Shown: positions 44,195 through 51,979 of the stretch, piece after piece
Layout of the letters: the number at the start of each line of letters is the position of its first letter
Numbering within the stretch: the stretch's first letter is position 1
Source of the DNA: Deltaproteobacteria bacterium UBA5205
Lineage (GTDB): Bacteria > Desulfobacterota > Syntrophorhabdia > Syntrophorhabdales > Syntrophorhabdaceae
Direction: 5' to 3'
DNA length: 62,195 bases
Assembly: GCA_002412715.1 (NCBI GenBank)
Contig: DHVP01000026.1
Span: 1 to 62,195 of the forward strand
Notes under the pieces: generated by a model
Database searches by the model: none
What the model saw: the letters and a program-made list of their open reading frames with translations, nothing else
Told to the model about the DNA's origin: nothing
Translations under genes and position numbers: made by a program

Positions 44195-44602
44195 ATGGAA
44201 GAAAAGATGGAAAAGAACCCGGAGATCGTCGGTTTCGCCTGTTCGTTCTGTACGTTCAAGGCGTCGGAGATGGCAGGGAGTCTCAGGATGAAATATCCCG
44301 ACGGGGTGAAGCTCATTCAGGTCCCCTGCTCGAGCAGGGTTGATCCGGCCTTCATCATCAAGGCGATCTTTGAGGGAGCCGACGGTGTCTTCGTGGCGGG
44401 ATGCCACCCGGGCGACTGCCACTTCATCAAGGGGAATTATTACACCCGCAGGAAGATAGCTGCCCTCAAAGAACAGCTGGATGCTTTCGGGTTAAAGGAC
44501 AAGCTCCGTTTGTTCTGGGTAAGCGCCGCCGAGGCGCGGCGTTTCGTTGAAAAGGTCACGCAAATGTACAATGAGATAAAGGAAAAGAAAAATGCTCGGT
44601 AA
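44195..44602 (+). CDS. MvhD-type iron-sulfur adaptor protein
   Basis: A 135-residue protein of the MvhD family, the [2Fe-2S] adaptor that passes electrons into HdrA from a hydrogenase, formate dehydrogenase or other donor. Conserved: GFACSFCTFKASEMAG, the Cys in VPCSSRVD, and GADGVFVAGCHPGDCHFIKGNYY, the hallmark of the family. All expected cysteines are present. No hydrogenase gene lies nearby, so the electron donor is likely another protein in this operon, perhaps the FrhB-like product that overlaps it by 11 bases. Confidence 0.92.
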   Translation: MEEKMEKNPEIVGFACSFCTFKASEMAGSLRMKYPDGVKLIQVPCSSRVDPAFIIKAIFEGADGVFVAGCHPGDCHFIKGNYYTRRKIAALKEQLDAFGLKDKLRLFWVSAAEARRFVEKVTQMYNEIKEKKNAR

Positions 44603-45596
44603 GAAGATCACGAATGGTCAAGTCGAAGGCGCCCTCAATAAGTTCCTGGAAAAGGAGCAGTACCTGGTGATGGGTTTCGAAAAGGACTCGAGCAAGGTAT
44701 ACCACCGGATCTTCAAGGACAAACTCGATAACTACGCACTTATGAACCCCGTCTTTGCCATGAACGGCGCTCTCTACCTGCGCCGGCTCTTTGCGAAGGG
44801 GGCCCAGATCGTCCTTATGCTCCGGCCTTGCGAGATACGTTCCTATATAGAACTTGCCAAGCTGACCCAGATAGAACCCGAAGATATCATCGCCGTCTCC
44901 GTCGATTGCTTCGGAACGGTCTCTTCAAAGAAAGAGGGGGACGCGCCTGCCGGCGACGAACTCAAGGGGCTGTCGAAGGATGCCGGCAAGGCACGGTGGG
45001 CCTGCACGACCTGCCGGGAACGCCGCGGCGTTGTAGGCGACGCAGGGATCAGGATAGACGCGGACGGGAAGTTCTGGGCATTCGCTTATACCGACAGGGG
45101 CAACGCATTCCTGTCGCTTCTCGAAGGCGAGGCCGAGGAGGCGCCTGCCCGGATGGAGATCCCTCCGAGCGAAGAGCGCCCCCAATTTCAGATCGACATG
45201 AAGGAGTTCGAGAAAGATTTTTCAAAGTGCATCATGTGCATGAACTGCAGGGACATGTGCCCCGTATGCTACTGCGTCGACTGCGTCTTCAACGGTGACG
45301 AGTACCTGCCGAAAGGGGACGCGCTCTTTAACAAGATCTTTCGTAGCGGCTCCACCGGGATGCCGCGCGGCAAAGAGCTCTTTCACCTGATACGGATGTT
45401 CCATGTCTCCCAGACCTGCGTCGGGTGCGGGGCCTGCGAAGAGGCGTGCCCGCAGGGGATCCCCCTTACGAAATATTTCAAGGGCGTCTCGGAGAGGCTC
45501 CAGGGGATGTTCTCCTACATGTCGGGGCGCAGCCTTGAAGAGCAGATACCCTACCTTACCTTTGTTGAGGATGAACTGAAAGATGCCGAAGACTGA
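44592..45596 (+). CDS. FrhB/FdhB-like iron-sulfur flavoprotein
   Basis: A 334-residue protein resembling the beta subunits of F420-reducing hydrogenase and formate dehydrogenase (FrhB/FdhB): VLMLRPCEIRSYIELAKL with the conserved PCE/PCQ turn, then IIAVSVDCFG. It has a Cys-rich block CIMCMNCRDMCPVCYCVDC (eight Cys) and a ferredoxin motif CVGCGACEEACPQG. Known relatives bind FAD and exchange electrons with F420 or with a formate dehydrogenase alpha subunit. No such partner gene is in the window. Which cofactor it uses cannot be decided here. The end overlaps hdrC by 14 bases. Confidence 0.8.
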   Translation: MLGKKITNGQVEGALNKFLEKEQYLVMGFEKDSSKVYHRIFKDKLDNYALMNPVFAMNGALYLRRLFAKGAQIVLMLRPCEIRSYIELAKLTQIEPEDIIAVSVDCFGTVSSKKEGDAPAGDELKGLSKDAGKARWACTTCRERRGVVGDAGIRIDADGKFWAFAYTDRGNAFLSLLEGEAEEAPARMEIPPSEERPQFQIDMKEFEKDFSKCIMCMNCRDMCPVCYCVDCVFNGDEYLPKGDALFNKIFRSGSTGMPRGKELFHLIRMFHVSQTCVGCGACEEACPQGIPLTKYFKGVSERLQGMFSYMSGRSLEEQIPYLTFVEDELKDAED

Positions 45597-46041
45597 TCGC
45601 GCGATAGAACTCACCGATTACGAGAGGCAGGATTTCTCCGTGTGCCTTGGCTGCAAGATCTGCGCATCGGTGTGCACCGTGAACGACCTTGACCTCAGCA
45701 CGAACCCCCAGGAGATGCTCCAGAAACTCTTCCTCGGAAAGGACGTGGCCGCCGACGACCCGCTGGTCCGTTTTTGTACCGGCTGCTACCGCTGTACCGG
45801 CGCCTGCCCCTGGGAGATACGGATACCCGATGTGGTTCGGGCCCTGCGCCAGGTGCATGCCACGGAATCACCCTTTGAAAAGGCCTTCAAGGGATCCGTC
45901 GCCATATGGGGAAGGGTCTATGAGCCCTACGTGCTCATGAGGGCCGCCCCGTTTCTTCTGAAAGGCGGATACATAAAGCACATGATGAGATGGATGGAAT
46001 ACATGGGCATTCATCTGCCCCATAAGGTGAAGAGGACGTAG
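45583..46041 (+). CDS. hdrC: HdrC-type ferredoxin subunit
   Basis: A 152-residue HdrC-like protein with two [4Fe-4S] motifs, CLGCKICASVCTV and CTGCYRCTGACPW, separated by the usual spacer (DLSTNPQEMLQKLFLGK, then DPLVRFC). A C-terminal helical tail follows. It relays electrons between HdrA and HdrB. It lies one base before hdrB. The length is normal to slightly short. Confidence 0.9.
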   Translation: MPKTDRAIELTDYERQDFSVCLGCKICASVCTVNDLDLSTNPQEMLQKLFLGKDVAADDPLVRFCTGCYRCTGACPWEIRIPDVVRALRQVHATESPFEKAFKGSVAIWGRVYEPYVLMRAAPFLLKGGYIKHMMRWMEYMGIHLPHKVKRT

Positions 46042-46042
46042 G

Positions 46043-46723
46043 ATGGAATACGGCTACTATCCGGGCTGCTCCCTGACGGGCTCGGCACACAAACTCGATA
46101 AGGGCATCAAGAAGGTCTTCGCGAAACAGGGCCACACCCTGAAAGAGATACCCGACTGGAACTGTTGCGGCGCCTTCGAGTACGGCGACCGCAAGGAACT
46201 GGCCGGTTTCTCGAAGAAGAACCTCGAAAAGGCGAGGGGCCATTTCAGCGAGATTGTCGCCCCCTGTCCCGCCTGCTACAAGAACTTAAGGGAGGCGGAC
46301 GAAAAGCGGGAATTTGCGGTCACGCACCCGCTGGACCTCTTCGACGAGGCCTTCTTTGCGGCCATGAAACAAGGCAAGGATCTCAAAGGGCAGGTGTTCA
46401 CGCCATACTACGGCTGTATTCTGCTGAGGCCGAAGGAGACGGCGATACGCAACAACACCGTCATGGAAGAGACGATCGCCCGGTTCGGCGGCGATGTGGC
46501 AGGCGAATCGATAAAGGACCGCTGCTGCGGCGGCAACCAGATCTTCATCAACAAGTCCGTCACGGAAAAGCTGTCGCGCCTTATCCTCGATAAGTCGCGC
46601 GGGACCGTCGTCGTATTCTGCCCGTTGTGCCACATGGCGATGAAGACATTTTCGGGAGAACGGAAGGTCGTCTATTACACCGACCTCCTCCTTTACATCA
46701 TGGGAGAGAACAGCGCCTTATGA
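46043..46723 (+). CDS. hdrB: HdrB-type non-cubane cluster subunit
   Basis: A 226-residue HdrB with two CCG domains: YYPGCSL, WNCCGAFE and APCPACY in the first; YYGCILLRP, DRCCGGNQI and FCPLCH in the second. All cysteines expected for two non-cubane [4Fe-4S] clusters appear present. In methanogens HdrB reduces CoM-S-S-CoB. Bacterial relatives act on other, mostly unidentified, disulfides or thiols. It is shorter than the methanogen protein (about 290 residues). The stop overlaps the next start (ATGA). Confidence 0.9.
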   Translation: MEYGYYPGCSLTGSAHKLDKGIKKVFAKQGHTLKEIPDWNCCGAFEYGDRKELAGFSKKNLEKARGHFSEIVAPCPACYKNLREADEKREFAVTHPLDLFDEAFFAAMKQGKDLKGQVFTPYYGCILLRPKETAIRNNTVMEETIARFGGDVAGESIKDRCCGGNQIFINKSVTEKLSRLILDKSRGTVVVFCPLCHMAMKTFSGERKVVYYTDLLLYIMGENSAL

Positions 46724-48507
46724 ACGTATTAATAATAGGTGGAGGCATCAGCGGCGTCTCGGCGGCGAAAGTCGTACTCAAGGAGGGTCACAACGTGATC
46801 ATCCTCGAGAACACGGCCGAACTGGGAGGCACCATGGCCCGGATCGCAAACTGCCGGATCGGGTTCAAGACCTTCTTCGACGAGATAAAGGACCAACCCG
46901 GCCTTCGGGTCATAAAAGGCGCGTCGATCACGGCGGCGCTCAAAAAGGGCGACGCATTCTCGGTCACCTTGAGCGACGGCGAGGTGCTGGAGGCGGACAG
47001 GGTGATCGTGGCCTCCGGCCTTTCCCCTTACGATCCCGTCGAATACAAAGGTAAAAGGGTCCTGACAAGTCTCGAGTACGACGCCCGCATCGACCAGCGC
47101 AACGGCGAACTGCCGGACGATTTCAACAAGATCGGCTTTTTCCTGTGCGTCGGTTCGCGTTCGAAGGAATACCCCCTTTGTTCTTCCGTGTGCTGTTCCT
47201 ATACGATACGGGAGGTCAAGTGGACCCTCCAGCGGGCAAAACCCGAGATCGCCGTTTTCTATAACGATCTCAGGCTATTCGGCCAGGAATTCTACCTCGA
47301 GAAGATCTATCGCGACGCAGGCGTCCGTTTCGTCCGCGCCAATTCCCGGTATTTTGAAGAAGACGAAGAGGGTGTGACGGTCCGTTACTTCGTCGACGGA
47401 GAGCTCAGGGAGGAACGTTTCAACTACGTCGTCCTCGCCATCGGGCTGCGCCCCAACCCCGGGCTTAAGGATCTCGGCGCCCTCTTCGGTTTCTCCGTGA
47501 ACGAATACGGTTTCGTCGCTGAGGAGGAGCCGCTCATGACGGACCTGCACGGGGTGTTTGCCTGCGGCGGCGCCCTGGAGCCGATGAACATCAAGGATTC
47601 CATCCTGACCGGTTTCGGAGCCGGTGTCCTCGCCGTCAAGGACGCGGACCTCCTGAGAGCCGCCACCAGGGAAGAAGGTCTGCTGTGTAATGAGGCCCCC
47701 CCTGAGATCACCCTGCCTGATGGGGATTTCTCGTCCTGTGCATTCTATCTCGGTACGGAAGACCCCGGTGCGGCCATGTTTTACGAATACATGTCGGCCC
47801 GGTTCATCGAAGCCGCCCGAAAATTGAGGCAGGCCGGCAAGACGGTGTACGTGGTGACGAAGAACATGGTCACGCCGTCCTATGATGAACTAACCTTTGA
47901 GAAGGCGAGGCGCGAGGGCGTCATAATGATCAACCTTGAAGAGGGCCAGAGTTTTACGGCCGCCGAAGGAAGCGTCCGCATCTCGGGTCCCGGCAAGGAC
48001 CTTGTCCTCGATGTGGATCGGGTCATCAACTTCAGCGATCATCTCGACGGTTTTCATGGAAAAGAGTTTCTCTCCGTCTACCGCTCCGAGCCCCAGCTGC
48101 GCTGGTCACCTACGAAATGGAGCCGGAAAAAATACCACGTCGGTTTTCTGCGCCACCCCAGGGACAGAAGATGGGAGCCGCGAGAGATTCTCGGCGCCCT
48201 CGGCGAGATACTCCTCGACAGGGAAGAAGAACGCGTCTATCCCACGGTAGAGGAAGAACGCTGCAGCGGCTGCGGCTCCTGCAAGGACGCGTGCCCTCAA
48301 AAGGCGATCGACATCACCATACAGGACAAACAGGTCTCCATCTTCGGCCCCATCTCATCCACCGGCATCCCCATAGCCCACGTTAACGAAGACGCCTGCG
48401 TGGCCTGCGGCCTGTGCGTATCCACGTGCCCCTCCGATGTGATCAAATTCCCGTCGGAGGAAGAAGAAGCGAAGAACCAGTGCTGTATAGAACCCGTCCC
48501 GTTCTAA
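46720..48507 (+). CDS. Third HdrA-like iron-sulfur flavoprotein
   Basis: A 595-residue HdrA-related protein without the N-terminal CHCG domain. It opens directly with the FAD site MNVLIIGGGISGVSAAKV and has FLCVGSRS and CSSVCCSYTIREVKW, the HdrA Cys region. A region at about 365-500 not recognised in the other two copies follows (CAFYLGTEDPGAAMFYEYMSARFIEAARKL in part). Two terminal ferredoxin motifs close the chain, CSGCGSCKDACPQKAI and CVACGLCVSTCPSDVI. It may be an electron-relay or structural partner of the other HdrA proteins. It is the last gene of the operon. Confidence 0.82.
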   Translation: MNVLIIGGGISGVSAAKVVLKEGHNVIILENTAELGGTMARIANCRIGFKTFFDEIKDQPGLRVIKGASITAALKKGDAFSVTLSDGEVLEADRVIVASGLSPYDPVEYKGKRVLTSLEYDARIDQRNGELPDDFNKIGFFLCVGSRSKEYPLCSSVCCSYTIREVKWTLQRAKPEIAVFYNDLRLFGQEFYLEKIYRDAGVRFVRANSRYFEEDEEGVTVRYFVDGELREERFNYVVLAIGLRPNPGLKDLGALFGFSVNEYGFVAEEEPLMTDLHGVFACGGALEPMNIKDSILTGFGAGVLAVKDADLLRAATREEGLLCNEAPPEITLPDGDFSSCAFYLGTEDPGAAMFYEYMSARFIEAARKLRQAGKTVYVVTKNMVTPSYDELTFEKARREGVIMINLEEGQSFTAAEGSVRISGPGKDLVLDVDRVINFSDHLDGFHGKEFLSVYRSEPQLRWSPTKWSRKKYHVGFLRHPRDRRWEPREILGALGEILLDREEERVYPTVEEERCSGCGSCKDACPQKAIDITIQDKQVSIFGPISSTGIPIAHVNEDACVACGLCVSTCPSDVIKFPSEEEEAKNQCCIEPVPF

Positions 48508-48521
48508 ACGGGGCTTGCCCC

Positions 48522-48590
48522 CCTCCGTCATTCCGGCGCAGGCCCCCACCTCCGTCATTCCGGCGCAGGCCGGAATCCAGGAGATATTAC
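48522..48590. repeat. Dispersed CGTCATTCCGGC element, two tandem partial copies
   Basis: CCTCCGTCATTCCGGCGCAGGCC occurs at 48522-48544 (partial) and again from 48549, this time with the second arm CGGAATCCAGGAGATATTACG. An inverted copy lies at 48687. The 306 bp gap between the Hdr operon and the glycerate kinase gene holds these elements and one promoter; nothing else is seen. Confidence 0.8.
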
Positions 48591-48686
48591 GGAGAAGGAA
48601 CTATCAGGCGAAGGACATCCAACTGCCCTCTTTAAACACTGCATGGTGCTTTGCATGCATGCGTTTCCTGCTGTAATAAAGGTTTT

Positions 48687-48716
48687 CCTGGGTTCCGGCC
48701 TTCGCCGGAATGACGG
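48687..48716. repeat. Dispersed CGTCATTCCGGC element, inverted copy
   Basis: Reverse-complement copy of the element (CCTGGGTTCCGGCCTTCGCC, then GGAATGACGGA). Together with the copy at 48549 it forms an inverted pair about 100 bp apart that could fold into a larger structure. Confidence 0.75.
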
Positions 48717-48776
48717 ACAAAAGGGCCCGGAATCACGAACAAAAGGACTCAGAATACCGGACGCGAGATAGTTCTT

Positions 48777-48805
48777 TTGTTTTATAGGACATTACGGGTT
48801 ATAAT
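48777..48805 (+). promoter_or_regulatory. Sigma-70-type promoter of glycerate kinase
   Basis: TTGTTT (48777-48782), 17 nt spacer and consensus TATAAT (48800-48805). The start is expected at about 48812, almost at the ATG (48814), so the mRNA may be leaderless. Confidence 0.6.
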
Positions 48806-48813
48806 TGGAATCA

Positions 48814-50151
48814 ATGACCCCAGCGGAAAGAAGATCGGCGATCGTTGACATATTCACCTCGGCGCTTCGCGCGGTCGACCCGTCCCACTCCGTGCGAAAA
48901 TACATGCCTCATGTGCTCGACGTCTACCGGGAGCGCGGCCTGACGGAGGTGGCGCTTGTCAGTTTCGGAAAAGGGGCGGTCCCCATGGCGAAGGCGGCCA
49001 TCGAGGAGCTTTCCCCCTGGGTGCCCTCGAGGAGTATCGTCCTGACCAAGTACGGCCACGCCCATGGCGCCGTTTTCGACGGTTGCGTTGAAGTCCACGA
49101 GGCAGGCCACCCCGTACCCGATGAAGCCGGTCATGCCGCGGCTGAGAAAGTCCTGAAATTACTTTCCGAAACGGATGAAACCATTCTCGTCCTGTGCCTT
49201 ATATCCGGCGGCGGATCCGCCCTTCTGACGGCACCGGCTGCGGGCATATCCCTCGGCGATAAGCAGGATGTGACCGGACTTCTTCTCAAATCGGGCGCCA
49301 CCATAGATGAACTCAACACCGTGCGGAAACACCTCTCGCGTGTGAAGGGAGGCAGATTGGCGCAAGCGGCCTATCCGGCATGGGGGATATCCCTTATCCT
49401 TTCCGATGTGATTGGAGACCACCTCGATGTGATCGCCTCCGGGCCCACTGCTCCCGATCCTTCCACCTACGCCGACGCGATCGCTGTGCTGGAAAAGTAC
49501 GATCTCACCGGGAGAGTTCCCGCCGGCGTCATGAAGGTCCTCAGGGACGGCGCCTCCGGTGCACTCCCCGAGACCCCAAAAAACGGCGACGCCGTTTTCA
49601 ATAACTTCGAAAACATCATCATAGCCGGCAATCAAAAGGCGACTGAGGCGGCCCGCGAGCGGGCAGACGAGCTGGCTTTCGTCGCCGTCGCCCCGGCCAA
49701 CAATGTCCAAGGCGAGGCGAGAAAGATAGGCGAACGTTACGCCTCCGCCGTAAAAGCGACACAGAGCAGGCTGAAGGCCACTCGCGGCCAGGGCATGTGT
49801 TTCATTTACGGCGGCGAGACGACGGTAACAGTGAAAGGCGACGGCAAGGGCGGCCGCAACACGGAAATGGCCCTCGCATTCGCCCTGGCGGTAGAAGGCA
49901 TGGAAGGCGTGACATTCCTGTCAGCCGGCACAGACGGCACCGACGGCCCCACCGACGCCGCAGGGGCAATAGTGGACGGCGCAACCATCACAGGCGCACG
50001 GGCGAAAGGCTTGAGCCCCGAGGACTATCTGGATCGCAACGATTCATACAATTTCTTCAAGAAAACAGGCGATCTTCTTGTGACGGGGCCAACGGGGACG
50101 AATGTGATGGACCTGCAGATTGTCCTCATAGAGACGCGGGACGGGAGCTAG
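48814..50151 (+). CDS. Glycerate 2-kinase (MOFRL family)
   Basis: A 445-residue kinase of the DUF4147/MOFRL family, which phosphorylates glycerate to 2-phosphoglycerate. N-terminal domain: CLISGGGSALLTAPAAGISL, TVRKHLSRVKGGRLAQAAYPA and LSDVIGDHLDVIASGPTAPD. C-terminal MOFRL domain: GGETTVTVKGDGKGGRNTEMALAFAL and FLSAGTDGTDGPTDAAGAIVD. A TTG three codons upstream (48805) is possible but overlaps the -10 element, so the ATG is preferred. No ribosome binding site is seen. It appears to be a single-gene unit. Confidence 0.92.
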   Translation: MTPAERRSAIVDIFTSALRAVDPSHSVRKYMPHVLDVYRERGLTEVALVSFGKGAVPMAKAAIEELSPWVPSRSIVLTKYGHAHGAVFDGCVEVHEAGHPVPDEAGHAAAEKVLKLLSETDETILVLCLISGGGSALLTAPAAGISLGDKQDVTGLLLKSGATIDELNTVRKHLSRVKGGRLAQAAYPAWGISLILSDVIGDHLDVIASGPTAPDPSTYADAIAVLEKYDLTGRVPAGVMKVLRDGASGALPETPKNGDAVFNNFENIIIAGNQKATEAARERADELAFVAVAPANNVQGEARKIGERYASAVKATQSRLKATRGQGMCFIYGGETTVTVKGDGKGGRNTEMALAFALAVEGMEGVTFLSAGTDGTDGPTDAAGAIVDGATITGARAKGLSPEDYLDRNDSYNFFKKTGDLLVTGPTGTNVMDLQIVLIETRDGS

Positions 50152-50239
50152 CGATCAAGGACCTAATTTCTTTAGAACTTTCCCGGTTACGGAAAGAATG
50201 GTATAATAGAGTAGTTTGTGAAGGGTGAAGGGGGCGAAC

Positions 50240-50347
50240 ATGGGAGATAAGGGTAAGAAAGACAAGGAAAAGGGTCAGAAACAGAACGTCCAAAAACGGC
50301 AACAAAAGGAAACGAAGAAACAGGAGAAGCAACCGAAAAGATCGTGA
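50240..50347 (+). CDS. Tiny lysine-rich basic protein
   Basis: A 35-residue protein, MGDKGKKDKEKGQKQ at its start, about 40 percent Lys plus Arg, rich in Gln and without hydrophobic segments. A GGGGG ribosome binding site precedes the ATG. It lies 51 bp upstream of the cold-shock gene. I recall similar very short Lys-rich proteins near csp genes in related bacteria. An RNA-associated role is plausible but unproven. Confidence 0.65.
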   Translation: MGDKGKKDKEKGQKQNVQKRQQKETKKQEKQPKRS

Positions 50348-50398
50348 TGGTTCCATCGATTGTATCTTCGCCGAAGAACCCAATACAAAGGAGAAGAG

Positions 50399-50599
50399 AT
50401 GCCAGAAGGAAAAGTAAAATGGTTTAACGATTCAAAGGGGTTTGGTTTTATCGAACAGGATGGCGGCAAGGATGTATTCGTCCACCATTCCGCGATCCAG
50501 GGGGAAGGTTATAAATCATTGGCCGAGGGCGACCGTGTCAGCTTCGAAGTCGTTCAGGGTCCCAAGGGCCCTGCAGCAGAGAACGTTCGCAAGCTGTAA
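50399..50599 (+). CDS. Cold-shock domain protein (CspA family)
   Basis: A 66-residue single-domain nucleic acid-binding protein. RNP1 KGFGFIEQ and RNP2 VFVHHSAI are present, along with the starting GKVKWFNDSKGFGF block. The ATG at 50399 follows AGGAG. The longer frame from 50360 has no family support. Acts as an RNA chaperone and antiterminator in the family. Ends at a strong terminator. Confidence 0.97.
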   Translation: MPEGKVKWFNDSKGFGFIEQDGGKDVFVHHSAIQGEGYKSLAEGDRVSFEVVQGPKGPAAENVRKL

Positions 50600-50629
50600 G
50601 ACCTAAATAAACTTCATCCTGCACCCAAA

Positions 50630-50652
50630 GGCCCCCCGGAAAAAGGGGGGCC
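50630..50652 (+). terminator. Terminator of cold-shock gene
   Basis: 8 bp G/C arms GGCCCCCC (50630-50637) and GGGGGGCC (50645-50652) around GGAAAAA, 30 bp after the stop. Only a mixed C/T tail follows. Confidence 0.8.
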
Positions 50653-50967
50653 TCACTCTCTTGCGTCCTAAAAACCTCATACAGCCTCGCCTTCCTTAAG
50701 AGGCGTTGTCCACTCTATTTATGCATTATTTTACGCCGCCATCACAGAGGTGAACGCCGAAGACTATCTCGCCCGTGTTCGGTCTGCTCGGGCCATGTCT
50801 TCTTTGGCCCCCTTAAGCATTCACCGCATTCTCCCTGAAACACTCGTGTTGTGCCGATCGGCCCCGGAAAACGGTTTAGCAAGGGTTAACGCTATTTGAC
50901 ACGCGGTTGTCGGAATTTAGTGATAGTATTTTTATAGACGTTTTAAAGCCTGTCATGGAGGTGCAGC
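50653..50967. other. Intergenic stretch without recognised gene
   Basis: 315 bp before the Gly/Met-rich protein gene. A TTGACA at 50896-50901 could be a -35 element, but no good -10 follows at 16-18 nt (TAGTAT at 50924 is too far). GGAGG at 50955-50960 is the ribosome binding site of the next gene. Nothing else was recognised. Confidence 0.5.
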
Positions 50968-51912
50968 ATGAAAATAACGGCTTTTGGATCAATGATAGCT
51001 GCTCTTGTCTTGTTTGCGGGAGGCATCGCCTTGGCGCAGGGGCCCGGTTGGGGTCCTGGCATGGGCGGGGGCTACGGTATGGGACCGGGGATGATGGGCG
51101 GCTACGGCGGTTATGGCCCCGGCTACGGTATGGGGCCCGGGATGATGGGTGGATGGGATTCGGTCAATATCCCTCCAAAGTTGCCGGCGCCGAAGAATAC
51201 CCAATGGGTCCAGAGGCTCAGGGAAATTTTTGCGCTTGAAAAGGAGTCACTGGCGCAGTATTCGGCTGACCAGGAAAAGTTCAACGCCCATATGCCTTAC
51301 GTGATGGTCATACCGCAGGAAGAAAATCACATCCTGTGGATCGGGCAACTCTTTGCGGCATACGGTCTGGCTTCCAACGGAAAGGTCCCTGCAACCGTCC
51401 AGTCCAAGACGCTCGTGGATGCCTACCAGCTCAGCGTGAAACTGGAGGCCGACCTGCTGCCCCGTTACGAATGGCTGATCAAGAATGCGGAAGACCGTGA
51501 TACCGCGCAGACGCTCAATGGCATCCTCATCCAGAGCAGGATGCACCTGGTGATGTTCGAACACTCCTTGAGAATGGGCGGCGGGTATGGTTTGGGCAGG
51601 GGCCGGGGAATGATGGGCGGCTACGGTATGGGCGGTTATGGCCCGGGCTACGGCATGGGACCGGGGATGATGGGCGGTTATGGCTACGGTCGGGGTCCCC
51701 GCGGGTACCGACCCGAGCCCAGTGAGGCCTGCCGGAAATTCCTCGATGAGACCGCAGGGATGAGGAAGGACCTGCACACCAAAAGGTATGATTACTACGA
51801 GGCCCTGAGAAATCCCGGGACGTCCCCCGAGACGCTGGCGAAAACGGAAAAAGAGATGCGCGATCTCGAAGAGAAGATCTACGCCAAAGACCCCCAGGGG
51901 TGCTGGTGGTAG
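50968..51912 (+). CDS. Secreted Gly/Met-rich protein with ferritin-like domain
   Basis: A 314-residue protein with a signal peptide (cleavage after GIALA, about residue 23). Two Gly/Met/Tyr-rich blocks built on GYGMGPGMMGGY (about 24-60 and 203-245) flank a helical domain (about 75-200) with ferritin-like spacing: LEKESLAQYSADQEKF, EENHILWIGQL, LEADLLPRYEW and MHLVMFEH, suggesting four carboxylate/His metal ligands. The C-terminal part (250-314, Glu/Lys-rich helices, ending GCWW) recalls ZraP/CpxP-type periplasmic proteins. Metal or oxidant handling in the periplasm is inferred. The DNA encoding the two Gly/Met blocks is also repeated. Confidence 0.75.
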   Translation: MKITAFGSMIAALVLFAGGIALAQGPGWGPGMGGGYGMGPGMMGGYGGYGPGYGMGPGMMGGWDSVNIPPKLPAPKNTQWVQRLREIFALEKESLAQYSADQEKFNAHMPYVMVIPQEENHILWIGQLFAAYGLASNGKVPATVQSKTLVDAYQLSVKLEADLLPRYEWLIKNAEDRDTAQTLNGILIQSRMHLVMFEHSLRMGGGYGLGRGRGMMGGYGMGGYGPGYGMGPGMMGGYGYGRGPRGYRPEPSEACRKFLDETAGMRKDLHTKRYDYYEALRNPGTSPETLAKTEKEMRDLEEKIYAKDPQGCWW

Positions 51913-51979
51913 GATCGAAGGCACATAGAAGTGCGCCTGGTGAGTAAACCGGGGATGTGAAACCTCGGGGAGGTTAATC

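Noticed and set aside
43234..44316. 360-codon minus-strand frame
   Set aside because: Antisense to the second HdrA; lacks any conserved motif.
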